Source: Psychrobacillus vulpis
Lineage (GTDB): Bacteria; Bacillota; Bacilli; Bacillales_A; Planococcaceae
DNA length: 52,576 nucleotides
Assembly: GCF_006861825.1 (NCBI RefSeq)
Contig: NZ_VDGI01000023.1
Location: 1-52,576, forward strand
Direction of reading: 5' to 3'
Shown here in pieces: positions 1 to 9,498 of the stretch. The position numbers and the translations under genes were made by a program. Each line of letters starts with the position of its first letter. Positions within the stretch are counted from its first letter, which is position 1. The notes under the pieces were generated by a model. The model ran no database searches. It was not told the DNA's origin and saw only the letters and a list, made by a program, of their open reading frames with translations.

Positions 1-84
1 GATTTTCTTATCTATTTTCTTCTTACAACTCCGTGTGGCAAAGCAGATTATAGGGACTTCACAGATAAACACTATTTATTTCTA

Positions 85-198
85 GAAAATCGTTGAAAAA
101 GGCGACACTCCTGTGGGAATGCGTTAGTCGAAGACCCCGCAGCGCAGCGAGGAGACTGAGGCAACGCCCGCGGAAAGGGAGCCATTTCAACGATTTTC
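85..198. repeat. GC-rich intergenic repeat, family A, intact copy
   Basis: A 114-bp element whose ends are a perfect 14-bp inverted repeat (GAAAATCGTTGAAA at 85-98 and its complement at 185-198). The GC-rich core contains the words GGCGACACTCCTG, GTTAGTCGAAGACCCC and CCCGCGGAAAGGGAG. The same core recurs, interrupted, near 14.85 kb and 38.5 kb. It has no ORF and looks like a MITE- or REP-like sequence. Bases 1-84 before it hold nothing I recognise. Confidence 0.8.
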
Positions 199-225
199 GT
201 AATGCATGACCAACATCATTAAAAA

Positions 226-269
226 TAAAAAGACTGTAGACAACTCGTTTTTTGAGTTTGTCTACAGTC
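226..269 (-). terminator. Rho-independent terminator after ytnP
   Basis: On the minus strand the stem GACTGTAGACAAACTC pairs with GAGTTGTCTACAGTC and is followed by a T-run. It ends the pepV-to-ytnP operon. Confidence 0.85.
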
Positions 270-307
270 CGAAAATACCAAATAGTAAATATTTAGTACT
301 TTCTTCT

Positions 308-1153
308 TTATCTTGTTCTATCTAATTTATTCATAATTTCTTTTCCATCTTCTGACCATTTGATCATGCGATAGAAAGCATCATGATAAAAGCTGAACCA
401 ATAATTATTACGTAACCCTTCATTTACCCACTTCTCTTTTGCAAAAACTGAGGTCATTGGATAATCATCGTATGCTAAAACCCATAATGGATTTTGGTGT
501 GCATGCGTTGGCATTAGATCAGCTAAATGGATAATGGTCTCTTCCTTTTGTTTAAAGATTACTATACTATGACCATCGCTATGACCACCAGTATGTATCA
601 TTTCAATGCCATCCAATATATCGATAGATTGAGAATAAGTTATTATCTGTGATTCGATTGGTTCCCAGTTTTCTTTCCAATAAGTATTTCGAGAACGAAC
701 ATTTGGATTTTTCATCTCATTCCATTCAACATCCGAAACATAGATTTTGGCATTCGGAAAAGCAGAAACTAGCTTTTCATCTTCCCATTTTGTTAGCCCA
801 CAAGCATGGTCAAAATGAAGATGAGTCATCATAATAATATCAATATCCTCAGGTAAAAAACCTAGCTGAGCTAAGTTATCTTCTACTAACGATTGATCGG
901 ATACACCATAATTCCGCAGTTGTTTTTCAGTAAACTTTCCAAACCCGAGACCAGTCTCCAGTAATATATTATGCCCCTTATATTGGATAAACAATGGGTC
1001 GGATGGTAACTCAATTTGATTTTTATCGTTCACAGGATATTTCTTTTCCCATAATGGTTTTGGAACAACACCAAACATGGCGCCCCCATCCATAAAGGTT
1101 GTTCCGCCTTTTAACCAAGTAAATGTCATATCGTGAAATTGATACGTATCCAT
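308..1153 (-). CDS. ytnP: Metallo-beta-lactamase-fold hydrolase, YtnP-like lactonase
   Basis: A 281-residue MBL-fold hydrolase. The metal-binding signature [10 protein letters not shown] sits near residue 110, followed by HTGGHSDGH near 188 and the ADLMPTHAH segment near 212 that supplies the bridging Asp and further ligands. Family members such as B. subtilis YtnP hydrolyse N-acyl-homoserine lactones and related lactones (quorum quenching); the real substrate here is inferred only. There is no signal peptide, so it should be cytoplasmic. It is the last gene of the long minus-strand run, lies 14 bases after trmB, and is closed by a strong terminator. The start has a G-rich ribosome site (GGGGATGGGAG) just upstream. 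The same trmB neighbourhood occurs in B. subtilis. Confidence 0.85.
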   Translation of the reverse strand: MDTYQFHDMTFTWLKGGTTFMDGGAMFGVVPKPLWEKKYPVNDKNQIELPSDPLFIQYKGHNILLETGLGFGKFTEKQLRNYGVSDQSLVEDNLAQLGFLPEDIDIIMMTHLHFDHACGLTKWEDEKLVSAFPNAKIYVSDVEWNEMKNPNVRSRNTYWKENWEPIESQIITYSQSIDILDGIEMIHTGGHSDGHSIVIFKQKEETIIHLADLMPTHAHQNPLWVLAYDDYPMTSVFAKEKWVNEGLRNNYWFSFYHDAFYRMIKWSEDGKEIMNKLDRTR

Positions 1154-1167
1154 TCTCCCATCCCCTT

Positions 1168-1809
1168 TTATACGTATTTTGCTTCAACTCGATAGATAGG
1201 TTGTCCTTTCGCAGAAAACTTTTCTTCGTATTCTGTCATAATATTGTCTTCTGGCATATTAGCATGCAAATCAAGTGACACATCTTTTATTAACATACCA
1301 TAAGCTGACATGCTAGTTAAAGAATATTCAAATAATCCACGATTATCTGTTTTAAAATGAATTTCTGCATGATCTACCAAGATAGACTCATATAGTTTTA
1401 AAAATCCTTCATGTGTTAAACGTCTTTTTTCATGACGTGTTTTCGGCCATGGATCAGAGAAATTCAAATATACTCGATCTACATCATTTTTTTCAAAATA
1501 TTTATCTAAATCTGCTCCGTTTACTTTTAACAAACGTAAATTCGGAAGTGGCTGAGCACTTATTGCATTTTCAAGTGCTGACACAATGACACTATCATAA
1601 AGTTCAATCCCTATATAATTTATATTTGGATTTTGCTTTGCCATACCAGTGACAAACTGCCCTTTCCCTGTACCTACCTCAATATGAAGTGGGTTATTAT
1701 TCTTAAACTCCGAATCCCATTTTCCTTTTAGGTTCTCCGGATTTGGAATTATAATTTCTGGATGAGCATTAATAAATTCTTCTGCCCATGGTTTATGTCT
1801 TAACCTCAT
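1168..1809 (-). CDS. trmB: tRNA (guanine-N7-)-methyltransferase
   Basis: A 213-residue, full-length TrmB, which makes m7G46 in the tRNA variable loop using S-adenosylmethionine. The SAM-binding motif [11 protein letters not shown] lies near residue 44 and the family signature [17 protein letters not shown] near 116. The start ATG has a good ribosome site (AAAGGAG, 8 bases upstream) that overlaps the stop codon of the preceding lipid kinase gene, so translation is probably coupled. It is part of a seven-gene minus-strand operon. Confidence 0.95.
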   Translation of the reverse strand: MRLRHKPWAEEFINAHPEIIIPNPENLKGKWDSEFKNNNPLHIEVGTGKGQFVTGMAKQNPNINYIGIELYDSVIVSALENAISAQPLPNLRLLKVNGADLDKYFEKNDVDRVYLNFSDPWPKTRHEKRRLTHEGFLKLYESILVDHAEIHFKTDNRGLFEYSLTSMSAYGMLIKDVSLDLHANMPEDNIMTEYEEKFSAKGQPIYRVEAKYV

Positions 1810-1813
1810 TATA

Positions 1814-2752
1814 TTAACTCCTTTTGTTTATTGGTCTTGCTAAATTCCAAGCTTTCGATTTAACCGAGAAAGAGTACATCTGATCTATCTCTGTTTTACA
1901 TGAAAACTCACCATCTGCATGGCCATATACGCGATCATGCATGGTAATCTTAAAATTCTTTGCTTGAAATTGTATCACTTCTTTATATTTTGTATGTTTA
2001 CCAAAAAACACAGTTCCGAAAATGAATAGTAACTTCCATCTTGGCAATTTGTTCACTAATGTCATTTCGATTAGTTCATCATTCGGTAGTGAGCTAGGAG
2101 ATATTTTCATTCCCCCACCAAAAAATGCTTGATTGCATACAACAAAAAACCAAACATCATCAAACTTTATCGTATCTTCTTCTGTATGTAAAGAAAATGA
2201 AAATCTATTGAATGTTAATAGCTCTTTTATAACATAAAGTATGTAAGTTAGTTTACCTAATCCATAAGAATTCAACCACTTTTTCCACCTTGAATAATTG
2301 ACCGAGTAAACTACTTTGGCATCAAAACCAAATCCCGCATTGTTCACAAATCCATAGGAATCTTGTTCAGTTGTTAATTGACCAAAATCCATTTTCTCCA
2401 ATGTATTAAAGCCAATCAAATAATCCTGCAATTGTTCAATCGTTTGAAACGAAGAAAATGTTCGACCAAAGTCATTCCCGCTACCTGCAGAAATCACTCC
2501 AACTCGAACATGATTAAATCCAACAACTCCTGAAATTATTTCGTGAATTGTTCCATCTCCACCAATTGCAATAATTTGTATTTCTTCCTTGCTTTTTTCA
2601 GCACAATGCTTGGCAATCTCTTTTGCATGCCCACTATATTCTGTCATAAAAAATGTATAAGGAAAAGTTAATTTGTCCTTCCAAGAAGCCCATATTTTTT
2701 TGGCTCTCCCATTTCCAGCATGTTCATTAACAATAAAAATTATGTTATTCAT
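1814..2752 (-). CDS. Diacylglycerol/lipid kinase family protein (YtlR-like)
   Basis: About 312 residues, DAGK catalytic family. The N-terminus has the nucleotide-binding region [15 protein letters not shown], then GGDGTIHE near residue 70 and GSGNDFGR near 94. These are the hallmarks of the diacylglycerol kinase/YegS/BmrU fold, which phosphorylates a lipid with ATP. The exact lipid is unknown. The reading frame opens five codons earlier (2767), but I prefer the internal ATG at 2752, which follows AGGAAG and overlaps the stop of the preceding gene. It lies between ytlQ- and trmB-type genes, as in B. subtilis. Confidence 0.85.
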   Translation of the reverse strand: MNNIIFIVNEHAGNGRAKKIWASWKDKLTFPYTFFMTEYSGHAKEIAKHCAEKSKEEIQIIAIGGDGTIHEIISGVVGFNHVRVGVISAGSGNDFGRTFSSFQTIEQLQDYLIGFNTLEKMDFGQLTTEQDSYGFVNNAGFGFDAKVVYSVNYSRWKKWLNSYGLGKLTYILYVIKELLTFNRFSFSLHTEEDTIKFDDVWFFVVCNQAFFGGGMKISPSSLPNDELIEMTLVNKLPRWKLLFIFGTVFFGKHTKYKEVIQFQAKNFKITMHDRVYGHADGEFSCKTEIDQMYSFSVKSKAWNLARPINKRS

Positions 2753-3725
2753 CCGCTTCCTCACCATCTAACTCCCACCCAGTTCTAGAATATGATGTTG
2801 TTTGTGCTAAGTCTAGTATTGCCTGGGCAGCTTTAAATTGCATGTGCTTCATTGGGGAAGGGGAAGAAGCTAGTGACTTAAACCACTCTTGATATTTTCT
2901 TGTATCGATAAATTGGGTATTAAATGAAGTACCTGGGTAATCAATATAGCCATTTCTGGAAAGAACTACTTTCCTAACTGGTAAATCTATTTCTTCTTTC
3001 TTAAAAATTTGCATTAAGATAGATTCCATACGATTCAAGCTGATCAAAGGACTTAATATTTTGCTCTCATCTTTTCCACTTTTTCGCAACCAAAACCGGT
3101 CGCTACTTCCTATAAATGCATCCAGATCCCTTGCTTCCAACGCAACAACACAAATAATTTCCGTTGGTAAAATAAGAAGAATATCTAGTTCTACTGGAGC
3201 TTTTTTTAGTTTTAAAATAGGATAATAAAATAAAAAATAGTTATCCGGTAGGCGAAGTGTAAAATTTCGTAATAATGTATCCCGCATAAATTTTGGATCT
3301 ACATATGATTTTTCTCGTAGCGTGGAACTTGCCCATTTTAACTGAAAATGAAAAAGCTGATCCAAATACATTCGTTTTAACTCTTCTATTGACTGAGGTT
3401 TATACACAATATTTGGTTGAAAATGAAGGGTTGTGAACTCCTCCGGAATAATTTCTTCCTCGAGTAACTCATTTTCTACCCACACCTCTTTTTCTGAATG
3501 CTCCTCTTTATTGCGATTAAAAAGCTTAGAAAATAGTGATTTCTTTTCAGGTATTTCTTCTTCATCTTCCTTCTCTAACCAAGAAGATTCTAATGTTCCA
3601 TTTTCCCATTCCTCTTTGGTCCGATCCCATTGTTGCTTTTTAAGTCGAACGAATTGAGTTGGATATCTCTTTAAGTCCACTTGGTATCTGGAAATATAAT
3701 CTTGAAGCTTTACTAGTTGGGCCAT
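2745..3725 (-). CDS. YtlQ-like conserved protein, possibly nuclease-related
   Basis: A 326-residue protein of unknown function, called YtlQ-like from its position between ThpR and the lipid kinase. Residues 45-95 are acidic and low in complexity (EEDEEEIPEKK and similar) and are probably disordered. The C-terminal half has a hydrophobic core, VELDILLILPTEIICVVALE, near residues 178-197, whose Asp and Glu spacing recalls the NERD/PD-(D/E)XK nuclease-related fold. That relation is my inference and is weak. The start is well defined by GGAGGGTGACATAATG and overlaps the thpR stop as TAATG. It is probably cytoplasmic. Confidence 0.65.
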   Translation of the reverse strand: MAQLVKLQDYISRYQVDLKRYPTQFVRLKKQQWDRTKEEWENGTLESSWLEKEDEEEIPEKKSLFSKLFNRNKEEHSEKEVWVENELLEEEIIPEEFTTLHFQPNIVYKPQSIEELKRMYLDQLFHFQLKWASSTLREKSYVDPKFMRDTLLRNFTLRLPDNYFLFYYPILKLKKAPVELDILLILPTEIICVVALEARDLDAFIGSSDRFWLRKSGKDESKILSPLISLNRMESILMQIFKKEEIDLPVRKVVLSRNGYIDYPGTSFNTQFIDTRKYQEWFKSLASSPSPMKHMQFKAAQAILDLAQTTSYSRTGWELDGEEADE

Positions 3726-4270
3726 TATGTCACCCTCCTACAATGTATTAAACTTACTTCTTCATAGCGTGGTATACTATTTGGATTAATTTTATATAGT
3801 GTGAAATTGTTCACCTTAAATGATTGTTTTTCTAATAAAAATCCATTTGTTAGTTGCAAAGCATCACTTTTCCATTTTTTCGCAATCGTAATATGAGCTT
3901 TAAAATCATTAGAATTGAGCCCCTCAACCAAATTTGAAATGGCCTCCATTACATTTTGTTGCAAACGTAGTAAGAATTCGCTTTCTTCTAGTGCTATGTA
4001 AACAACTCGAGGTGTTCGCTCGTTTCCAAAATGAGAAAGTCCATCTGTTAGCAAATCAAACGAGTTCCAGTCGATTTTTTGTAACGACTGGATCATTTGA
4101 TTTATAACAAGCTCATCTAAATATCCTAAATAAACAAGTGTTATATGCAAATCTTCTGCTACTGGTAATGTTTTATGGGTTTCATGTAAATTAGTTTTTT
4201 CTCTTGCTTCTACTATGGAATTTGCAATAGAACTAGGTATTTTAATACCTATAAAATAATGTGTTTTCAT
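3725..4270 (-). CDS. thpR: RNA 2',3'-cyclic phosphodiesterase (2H family)
   Basis: A 181-residue member of the 2H phosphoesterase superfamily (LigT/ThpR). The two catalytic HxT motifs are visible as LHITLVYLG near residue 42 and AHITIAKKW near 126. Family enzymes hydrolyse 2',3'-cyclic phosphate RNA ends to 2'-phosphate. The length is normal for the family. Its ATG overlaps the stop codon of dat (ATGA arrangement), so it is translationally coupled within the operon. B. subtilis YtlP is the corresponding protein. Confidence 0.85.
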   Translation of the reverse strand: MKTHYFIGIKIPSSIANSIVEAREKTNLHETHKTLPVAEDLHITLVYLGYLDELVINQMIQSLQKIDWNSFDLLTDGLSHFGNERTPRVVYIALEESEFLLRLQQNVMEAISNLVEGLNSNDFKAHITIAKKWKSDALQLTNGFLLEKQSFKVNNFTLYKINPNSIPRYEEVSLIHCRRVT

Positions 4271-5118
4271 ACTCCAATAGACATTGGGATTTTTGACTCA
4301 AACGCTTGTTGTATTTTTTCAGTCAATTCTCCACGTTTGCCGTTTCCAATTGCATGACCATCAATTGAAATAATCGGCATTACTTCTGCATTTGTGGAAG
4401 ACATGATAAACTCATCCATTTCAAGTGCCTGTTGCTTTGTGAACGCCTCTTCTACTACAGGGATACCAACTTCTTTACAGCAATCTAAGATTACTTTACG
4501 TGTGATACCATTTAATATTAAATTACTAACTGGATGCGTATAAAGTACACCATCTTTTATTCCATACATATTAGAAGATGATCCTTCTGTTACAGTTTCC
4601 CCGCGATGTAATACAGCTTCAAAGCAGTCTTTACTGATTGCTTCTTGCTTTGCAAGTACATTACCGAGTAGATTTAACGACTTAATATCACATCGAAGCC
4701 AACGAATATCTTCCACGAAACAAGCTTTTACTCCGTTCTGTAGTTGAGCTAACGGGCGAGTTGTTTCTTTTGTATATGCAGTTAGAACTGATTCCACTGT
4801 TTGAGTTGGAAAATTATGCTGTCTTGGGCTAGTACCGCGAGTGACTTGTAAATAAATTTGACCATCTTGAACTTCATTTAATTCGATTAATTCATGAAGC
4901 ATTTTATGCATAACATCTTTTGTATAAGGAATTACTAATTGGATTTTATCTGCACTTTCATATAGACGATCGATATGTTCTGTTGCAGTAAATACATTTC
5001 CGTTATAAATTTTGATTACTTCATAGATCCCGTCACCAAATTGATATCCACGGTCTTCATATCCAATTTTTACTTCCTCTTCGTTGATGATTTGATCATT
5101 CCATAAAATTTTCGCCAT
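4267..5118 (-). CDS. dat: D-amino-acid (D-alanine) transaminase
   Basis: A 283-residue class IV PLP-dependent aminotransferase that interconverts D-alanine/2-oxoglutarate and pyruvate/D-glutamate, feeding peptidoglycan precursors. The PLP lysine is K146 in RCDIKSLNLLGN, matching the conserved K145 region of the bacillar enzyme. The N-terminal YEDRGYQFGDGIYEVI and the GETVTEGSSSNMY segment are also typical. It starts where pepV stops (TAATG overlap) and its stop overlaps thpR. Pairing with a dipeptidase suggests that D-amino acids and dipeptides are handled together. Confidence 0.93.
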   Translation of the reverse strand: MAKILWNDQIINEEEVKIGYEDRGYQFGDGIYEVIKIYNGNVFTATEHIDRLYESADKIQLVIPYTKDVMHKMLHELIELNEVQDGQIYLQVTRGTSPRQHNFPTQTVESVLTAYTKETTRPLAQLQNGVKACFVEDIRWLRCDIKSLNLLGNVLAKQEAISKDCFEAVLHRGETVTEGSSSNMYGIKDGVLYTHPVSNLILNGITRKVILDCCKEVGIPVVEEAFTKQQALEMDEFIMSSTNAEVMPIISIDGHAIGNGKRGELTEKIQQAFESKIPMSIGV

Positions 5119-6527
5119 TAGATTTCACCTTTTTCTGTAGATTTATTTGCTAGTTCAACGATCGCATCTGCATAAATAGCTGTTGCTTTTACTAAATCTT
5201 CTATATCTACATATTCATCCAACTGGTGTGCTAGATCTATTCTACCTGGAAATAACATTCCAAATGCAACACCTTTTTTAAGTACTCTTGCATAAGTTCC
5301 TCCACCAATCGATAATAGCTTTGCTTTTTCACCAGTTTGCCTTTCATAAACCTTCTGCAATGATTTTATCAGTATATCCTCTTTATCGACGTAATGTGGT
5401 TTAGAGTTAGTAGAAATATCTAAAGCCACACTACTTTTTTGTAAAAATACTCGACAATCATCGATTTTCTGATTGAATGGATACGAAACGGAATATCGCA
5501 TACTTACTTGTATATTAAATCCTTGTGTCGGAGAATAATGAATAATTCCTGCATTTAATGTAGTATCACCTGACACATCATCTGTAAAACTAAGATTTAA
5601 CGCTTTTCCTCGACTATCTTGTCCAAATGAAATCATTATAAATTCAACAAATTCTTTTGAATGACTTGTTAAATTCAGCTTATTTAAAAATCTAGCAAGA
5701 AGTACTGCCGCGTTTACGCCGTCATTTGGTTCCATTGCATGTGCTGATTTACCATATATAACTAGCTTAATTTGCCCTTCTTCTAAAGAAATTTCTCCTT
5801 TAAAAGAATTTTCTTTTATATACATTTCAAATAACTCTTTTGTTTGTTCAAAATCACCCATGATAATAGCATGTGCTTCTTCTGGAACCATATTTGTTCT
5901 TTTTCCAGCTTGGAATGATTGAATTGTCTGTTTGTCAGAAGTTCCATTTTTTGAAAATACGAGTGTTGCTATTCCTTTTTCTGCATTAATGATAGGAAAA
6001 TCAGCATCAGGGGCAAATCCAATATGCGGCATTTGCTCTTTTTCGAAGTATCGTTCTACACATCGAAAACCACTTTCTTCATCCGTACCAATAATCAGTC
6101 GAACTTTTTTGGAAAGTTCAATACCTGATTCTTTTACTAATTTCATCGCCATCCAAGCTGCAATTGTTGGACCTTTATCATCAATTGCCCCACGACCGTA
6201 AAGCTTATCATCTACTACTACTCCTTCAAACGGTGGGTACGTCCAACCTTTTCCTTCTGGAACGACATCCACATGACAAAGGATACCTAATATATCTTCT
6301 CCTTCACCCATTTCAATATGTCCTGCCATATTATCAATGTTTTTTGTCAGAAAACCTTCTTTTTCTCCTTCTTTTAACATATGTGTAAGGGCTTCTAAAG
6401 GTTTTGGCCCAAATGGCATTTCAGGTGTAGCAAATTCTTCCTGTAATACACTCGGTATTTGAATTAATGCTTGCAATTCAGCTATAATATTCGATTTCTT
6501 TTCTTCTGCAAGTTTTAACCAATTCAT
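5118..6527 (-). CDS. pepV: Dipeptidase PepV (M20 family)
   Basis: A 469-residue M20 metallopeptidase with the metal-site motifs HVDVVPEGKGW near residue 86, GRGAIDDKGPT near 111 and GTDEESG near 148. PepV enzymes are dinuclear zinc dipeptidases of the cytoplasm. The length agrees with the family. It is the first gene of the seven-gene minus-strand operon that ends with ytnP; every junction overlaps or nearly touches. A strong AGGAGG ribosome site precedes the ATG. A TTGACA hexamer occurs upstream at 6578-6583 on the minus strand, but I cannot place a convincing -10 at standard spacing. Confidence 0.93.
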   Translation of the reverse strand: MNWLKLAEEKKSNIIAELQALIQIPSVLQEEFATPEMPFGPKPLEALTHMLKEGEKEGFLTKNIDNMAGHIEMGEGEDILGILCHVDVVPEGKGWTYPPFEGVVVDDKLYGRGAIDDKGPTIAAWMAMKLVKESGIELSKKVRLIIGTDEESGFRCVERYFEKEQMPHIGFAPDADFPIINAEKGIATLVFSKNGTSDKQTIQSFQAGKRTNMVPEEAHAIIMGDFEQTKELFEMYIKENSFKGEISLEEGQIKLVIYGKSAHAMEPNDGVNAAVLLARFLNKLNLTSHSKEFVEFIMISFGQDSRGKALNLSFTDDVSGDTTLNAGIIHYSPTQGFNIQVSMRYSVSYPFNQKIDDCRVFLQKSSVALDISTNSKPHYVDKEDILIKSLQKVYERQTGEKAKLLSIGGGTYARVLKKGVAFGMLFPGRIDLAHQLDEYVDIEDLVKATAIYADAIVELANKSTEKGEI

Positions 6528-6645
6528 ATTACATCCTCCTACTATCGTTTTGATACAGCTATTTTACACTTATTTGATGTCAACGTCTTTCATTAATTTT
6601 TTTCAAAATTATTAAGTGTTTGTAAAAAAATTGATTTTTATAGTA

Positions 6646-6659
6646 ATTTCCATGGAAAT
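6646..6659. promoter_or_regulatory. 14-bp perfect palindrome next to a -10-like box
   Basis: ATTTCCATGGAAAT is a perfect palindrome flanked by TAGTA and TACTA, which extends the dyad. A TATAAT hexamer begins at 6664. The site lies upstream of the small ORF at 6720 and the HTH gene at 6799, so it could be an operator. No -35 box at normal spacing is evident. Confidence 0.4.
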
Positions 6660-6719
6660 CTACTATAATTAAATTGTCAGATAATAAAATTGACCACCAT
6701 TTTAGTAAAGGGGCTGTAA

Positions 6720-6815
6720 ATGGCAATTATTTTTTGCTTTTCACCCAAGTCGTCCGCTAGTCTAGTCACGAGATATGATGATGAAGGAGTGGTTACTTAT
6801 GAAACCTACTACTGA
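6720..6815 (+). CDS. Putative 31-residue leader or small protein
   Basis: An ATG at 6720 preceded by AAAGGGG six bases upstream opens a 31-codon frame beginning MAIIFCFSPK and ending in TYETYY. It overlaps the start of the downstream HTH gene in another frame. The good ribosome site, the upstream TATAAT and the coupled overlap favour real translation, as a small protein or a leader peptide. I recognise no family. It may be spurious. Confidence 0.35.
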   Translation: MAIIFCFSPKSSASLVTRYDDEGVVTYETYY

Positions 6816-7020
6816 TCGGATGCTCAATCGAATTAAAGATGTGTATATGTTCATCCGAGATAAAGGAACAGTCACAACACAGGATTTAGTCGATGAATTT
6901 GGCATCACTCCTCGCACAATTCAAAGAGACCTGAATGTGCTTGCATTTAATGACTTAGTCATTAGTCCTACGAGAGGGAAATGGACCACGACGAATAAAC
7001 GAGTAAAAATGACATCTTAG
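6799..7020 (+). CDS. Small DeoR-type winged-helix regulator
   Basis: A 73-residue protein made up almost entirely of an HTH domain. The segment TQDLVDEFGITPRTIQRDL (near residues 28-46) is a clear DeoR-family recognition helix. It lacks the sugar-phosphate-binding domain of full DeoR proteins. The frame opens at 6775, but the ATG at 6799 follows AAGGAG by nine bases and is the likely start. It is transcribed away from pepV and converges on the rsuA-type gene. The target genes are unknown. The neighbouring palindrome at 6646 could be its own operator, which is inference. Confidence 0.8.
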   Translation: MKPTTDRMLNRIKDVYMFIRDKGTVTTQDLVDEFGITPRTIQRDLNVLAFNDLVISPTRGKWTTTNKRVKMTS

Positions 7021-7033
7021 ATTCAACAATATG

Positions 7034-7068
7034 AAAAGAATGACCTTGCTTATGCAGGGTCATTCTTT
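7034..7068. terminator. Bidirectional terminator
   Basis: AAAAGAATGACC and GGGTCATTCTTTT form a stem with A/T runs on both sides, placed between the convergent HTH gene and the pseudouridine synthase gene, whose stop codon lies inside it. Confidence 0.8.
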
Positions 7069-7772
7069 TGCTTTATTAAATCTAATTCCTCTTCTGTTAA
7101 TTCCCGATATGTACCTTCCTCGAGTGATTCATCTAACTTTAATGACCCCATCGAAAGTCTCTTTAAATAAACTACTTTTTTACCAACTGCCTCAAACATT
7201 CTTTTTACTTGGTGAAACTTCCCTTCCGTAATCGTTAATTCGATTTCAGATACCGGTCCTTTACTTAATATGTTTAAAATAGCAGGCTTTGTCTTGTATC
7301 CATCATCTAAAATGACTCCTTCTGTAAAAGCTTCCATATCGGATTCATCTACTCTTCCTTCAATTTCTGCAAAATATACTTTCGGTACATCTTTATGAGG
7401 CGAAAGAAGACGATGGGTTAATGCACCGTCATTCGTTAATAAAAGTAACCCTACAGTGTCTTTATCAAGTCTTCCTACAGGATAAGGATTAAAATGACGA
7501 ACGTCATCTTTCAACAGATCAATAACTGTTTGATCCCTTGAATCCTCCGTTGCTGAAATAACTCCTGCTGGTTTATTGAGCATCAAATAAATAAATTCTT
7601 TATACTCAACCACTTCTCCATATATGGACACTTGATCCACTTTTTCATTTACATGCATAGAACTATCTTTCACCACTACATCATTCACTCTAATTGCTTT
7701 TGACTTTATTAAACCTTTTACTTCTCTTCTTGTACCAAATCCCATATGAGATAGAAATTTATCTAATCGCAT
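7050..7772 (-). CDS. RsuA/RluB-family rRNA pseudouridine synthase
   Basis: 240 residues. The N-terminal S4 RNA-binding domain (MRLDKFLSHMGFGTRREV) is followed by a pseudouridine synthase domain with the catalytic aspartate in PVGRLDKDTVGLLLLTNDG near residue 102. Family members isomerise a specific uridine in 16S or 23S rRNA. Small-subunit U516 modification is the usual RsuA role, but the site cannot be fixed from sequence. It lies nine bases downstream of the flippase gene and is probably co-transcribed. Confidence 0.9.
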   Translation of the reverse strand: MRLDKFLSHMGFGTRREVKGLIKSKAIRVNDVVVKDSSMHVNEKVDQVSIYGEVVEYKEFIYLMLNKPAGVISATEDSRDQTVIDLLKDDVRHFNPYPVGRLDKDTVGLLLLTNDGALTHRLLSPHKDVPKVYFAEIEGRVDESDMEAFTEGVILDDGYKTKPAILNILSKGPVSEIELTITEGKFHQVKRMFEAVGKKVVYLKRLSMGSLKLDESLEEGTYRELTEEELDLIKQKNDPA

Positions 7773-7781
7773 GTAATTCTC

Positions 7782-9395
7782 CTAAAAACCAAATTTTTTC
7801 GTAAACCTCGTTATTCTTTCTCCAAATAACTTCTGAGCAAGCCCAAGTCTTAGTGAGACAAAGCCGTAGAAAGCTGCCCCGATTGCAGCAGAAATAAAGA
7901 TAACAAGTAAAGCTTCAAGTTTACTATCCACTGTAAATAATTGTCCTATTCCCCATTTACATATGAAAACAAGACAAAGCATGACTATATTAATAAATGT
8001 AATTAGCATAGTCCTTCTTATAACTATAGTGGATTTATAGTGAAGTGTTTTTGAAATTGCAATTATGTTTAATATAATCGCAACTATATAACCAATTGAA
8101 GTAGCTAATATCGCTCCATCTGTTTCAAACGCTTTTATGAGTGGAGTATTTAATACTAGTTTTGTTAGTATTCCAAGTAATAAATTTAAAATAATTAACT
8201 TTTGTTTATCTATACCTTGTAATATAGCCGTTGTTACAGGATACAGAGCAAACAATATTGCTACGGGTGCATAATGTGCAAGAACATTTGCTCCCACATC
8301 GCTCTGCTCATAAAACACAAAATAGAACTCATTTGCTAAAACAGAAATACCTAGGGCAGCTGGCAATGTTAAAAACAATAATATTTGAAAAGACTGATCT
8401 AAAGACTTTTTTACGAGAACAAAATCTTTTTTCGCATAATAACTAGTAATAAGTGGAATAAGTGTCATTGAAAATCCTGTTGCTAACATTACCGGAATCA
8501 TAACAAGCTTATGAGTAGTAAAGTTTAACATCCCCAGATAAGTGTCTGAAACGGAAGCTTTTCCAATCATTGTCATTGCACGATTAAATGTAATCATATC
8601 AATAAACTGGAATAAAGGATTAATAACACCAACTAATGCAAAAGGGACTGTGTAGACTAAAATTTCTTTATAAATGTCTTTTAGTGAAACATCTGAAGTT
8701 CTCTTTCCACTGGTACTTAATAAATCATTAAACTCTGGTTTTAACTTTTGCCAGTACCAATACAATACAACTAAACTTGCCACTGCTCCTAAAAATGCAG
8801 CAAATACAGCAAACGAAACAGCAGTTTTCTCCGATCCTCCGAAAACATTCATAACTAAAAATGCTCCTGCAAGGACAAATAATATACGAATAATTTGTTC
8901 AAATAATTGGGATACCGCGGTAGGTGTCATATGCTGATAACCTTGGAAAAAACCTCTTACAAGGCTCATAACAGGCACGACAATAACCGCAAAGCTTACA
9001 TATCTAATAACCGTTGCAACGTCCTGAACAGAGAAAAATGCATCTTTGTCTTTAATAACAAGATGAGCAATCGGTTCTGCTAAACTGTATAAAATAAAAA
9101 ATCCTAAAATACCTGTTACAGTCATTAGTAACATACTCGATTTAACTAATTTTCTACCTGTCGCATAGTCTCCTAATGCATTATATTTTGCTACAAATTT
9201 AGAAACTGCAATAGGTATACCTGAAACTGCAATTGCTAACATAATGGAGTAAGGAACATAAGCATATTGATAAAGGACTACATACTCCTGTCCTATCATT
9301 TGATAAAAAGGTATTACATAAAGAACACCAAGTATTCTAGATAGTAAGAGACCAACTGTTAATATCATTGTCCCTTTTAATAAATTCGATGCCAT
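7782..9395 (-). CDS. MOP-superfamily flippase (YtgP/MurJ-like)
   Basis: A 537-residue polytopic membrane protein with about 14 predicted hydrophobic segments spread along its length, typical of the polysaccharide-biosynthesis/MurJ branch of the MOP exporters. The N-terminus, LLKGTMILTVGLLLSRILG, is characteristic of the YtgP group. Homologues flip lipid II or related undecaprenyl-linked glycans across the membrane for wall assembly; that function is inferred by family. It is divergent from the flavoprotein gene at 9499 and followed on the same strand by the pseudouridine synthase gene. Confidence 0.88.
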   Translation of the reverse strand: MASNLLKGTMILTVGLLLSRILGVLYVIPFYQMIGQEYVVLYQYAYVPYSIMLAIAVSGIPIAVSKFVAKYNALGDYATGRKLVKSSMLLMTVTGILGFFILYSLAEPIAHLVIKDKDAFFSVQDVATVIRYVSFAVIVVPVMSLVRGFFQGYQHMTPTAVSQLFEQIIRILFVLAGAFLVMNVFGGSEKTAVSFAVFAAFLGAVASLVVLYWYWQKLKPEFNDLLSTSGKRTSDVSLKDIYKEILVYTVPFALVGVINPLFQFIDMITFNRAMTMIGKASVSDTYLGMLNFTTHKLVMIPVMLATGFSMTLIPLITSYYAKKDFVLVKKSLDQSFQILLFLTLPAALGISVLANEFYFVFYEQSDVGANVLAHYAPVAILFALYPVTTAILQGIDKQKLIILNLLLGILTKLVLNTPLIKAFETDGAILATSIGYIVAIILNIIAISKTLHYKSTIVIRRTMLITFINIVMLCLVFICKWGIGQLFTVDSKLEALLVIFISAAIGAAFYGFVSLRLGLAQKLFGERITRFTKKFGF

Positions 9396-9498
9396 AAAAC
9401 CCGCCCAATCTTCTGAATGTCTAACTTACAGTTTACAACTGTCGTAAGAAAAGCTCAATCATGTATAATAAAGAAAAAATGGAAAGTGTGAAATCTAT

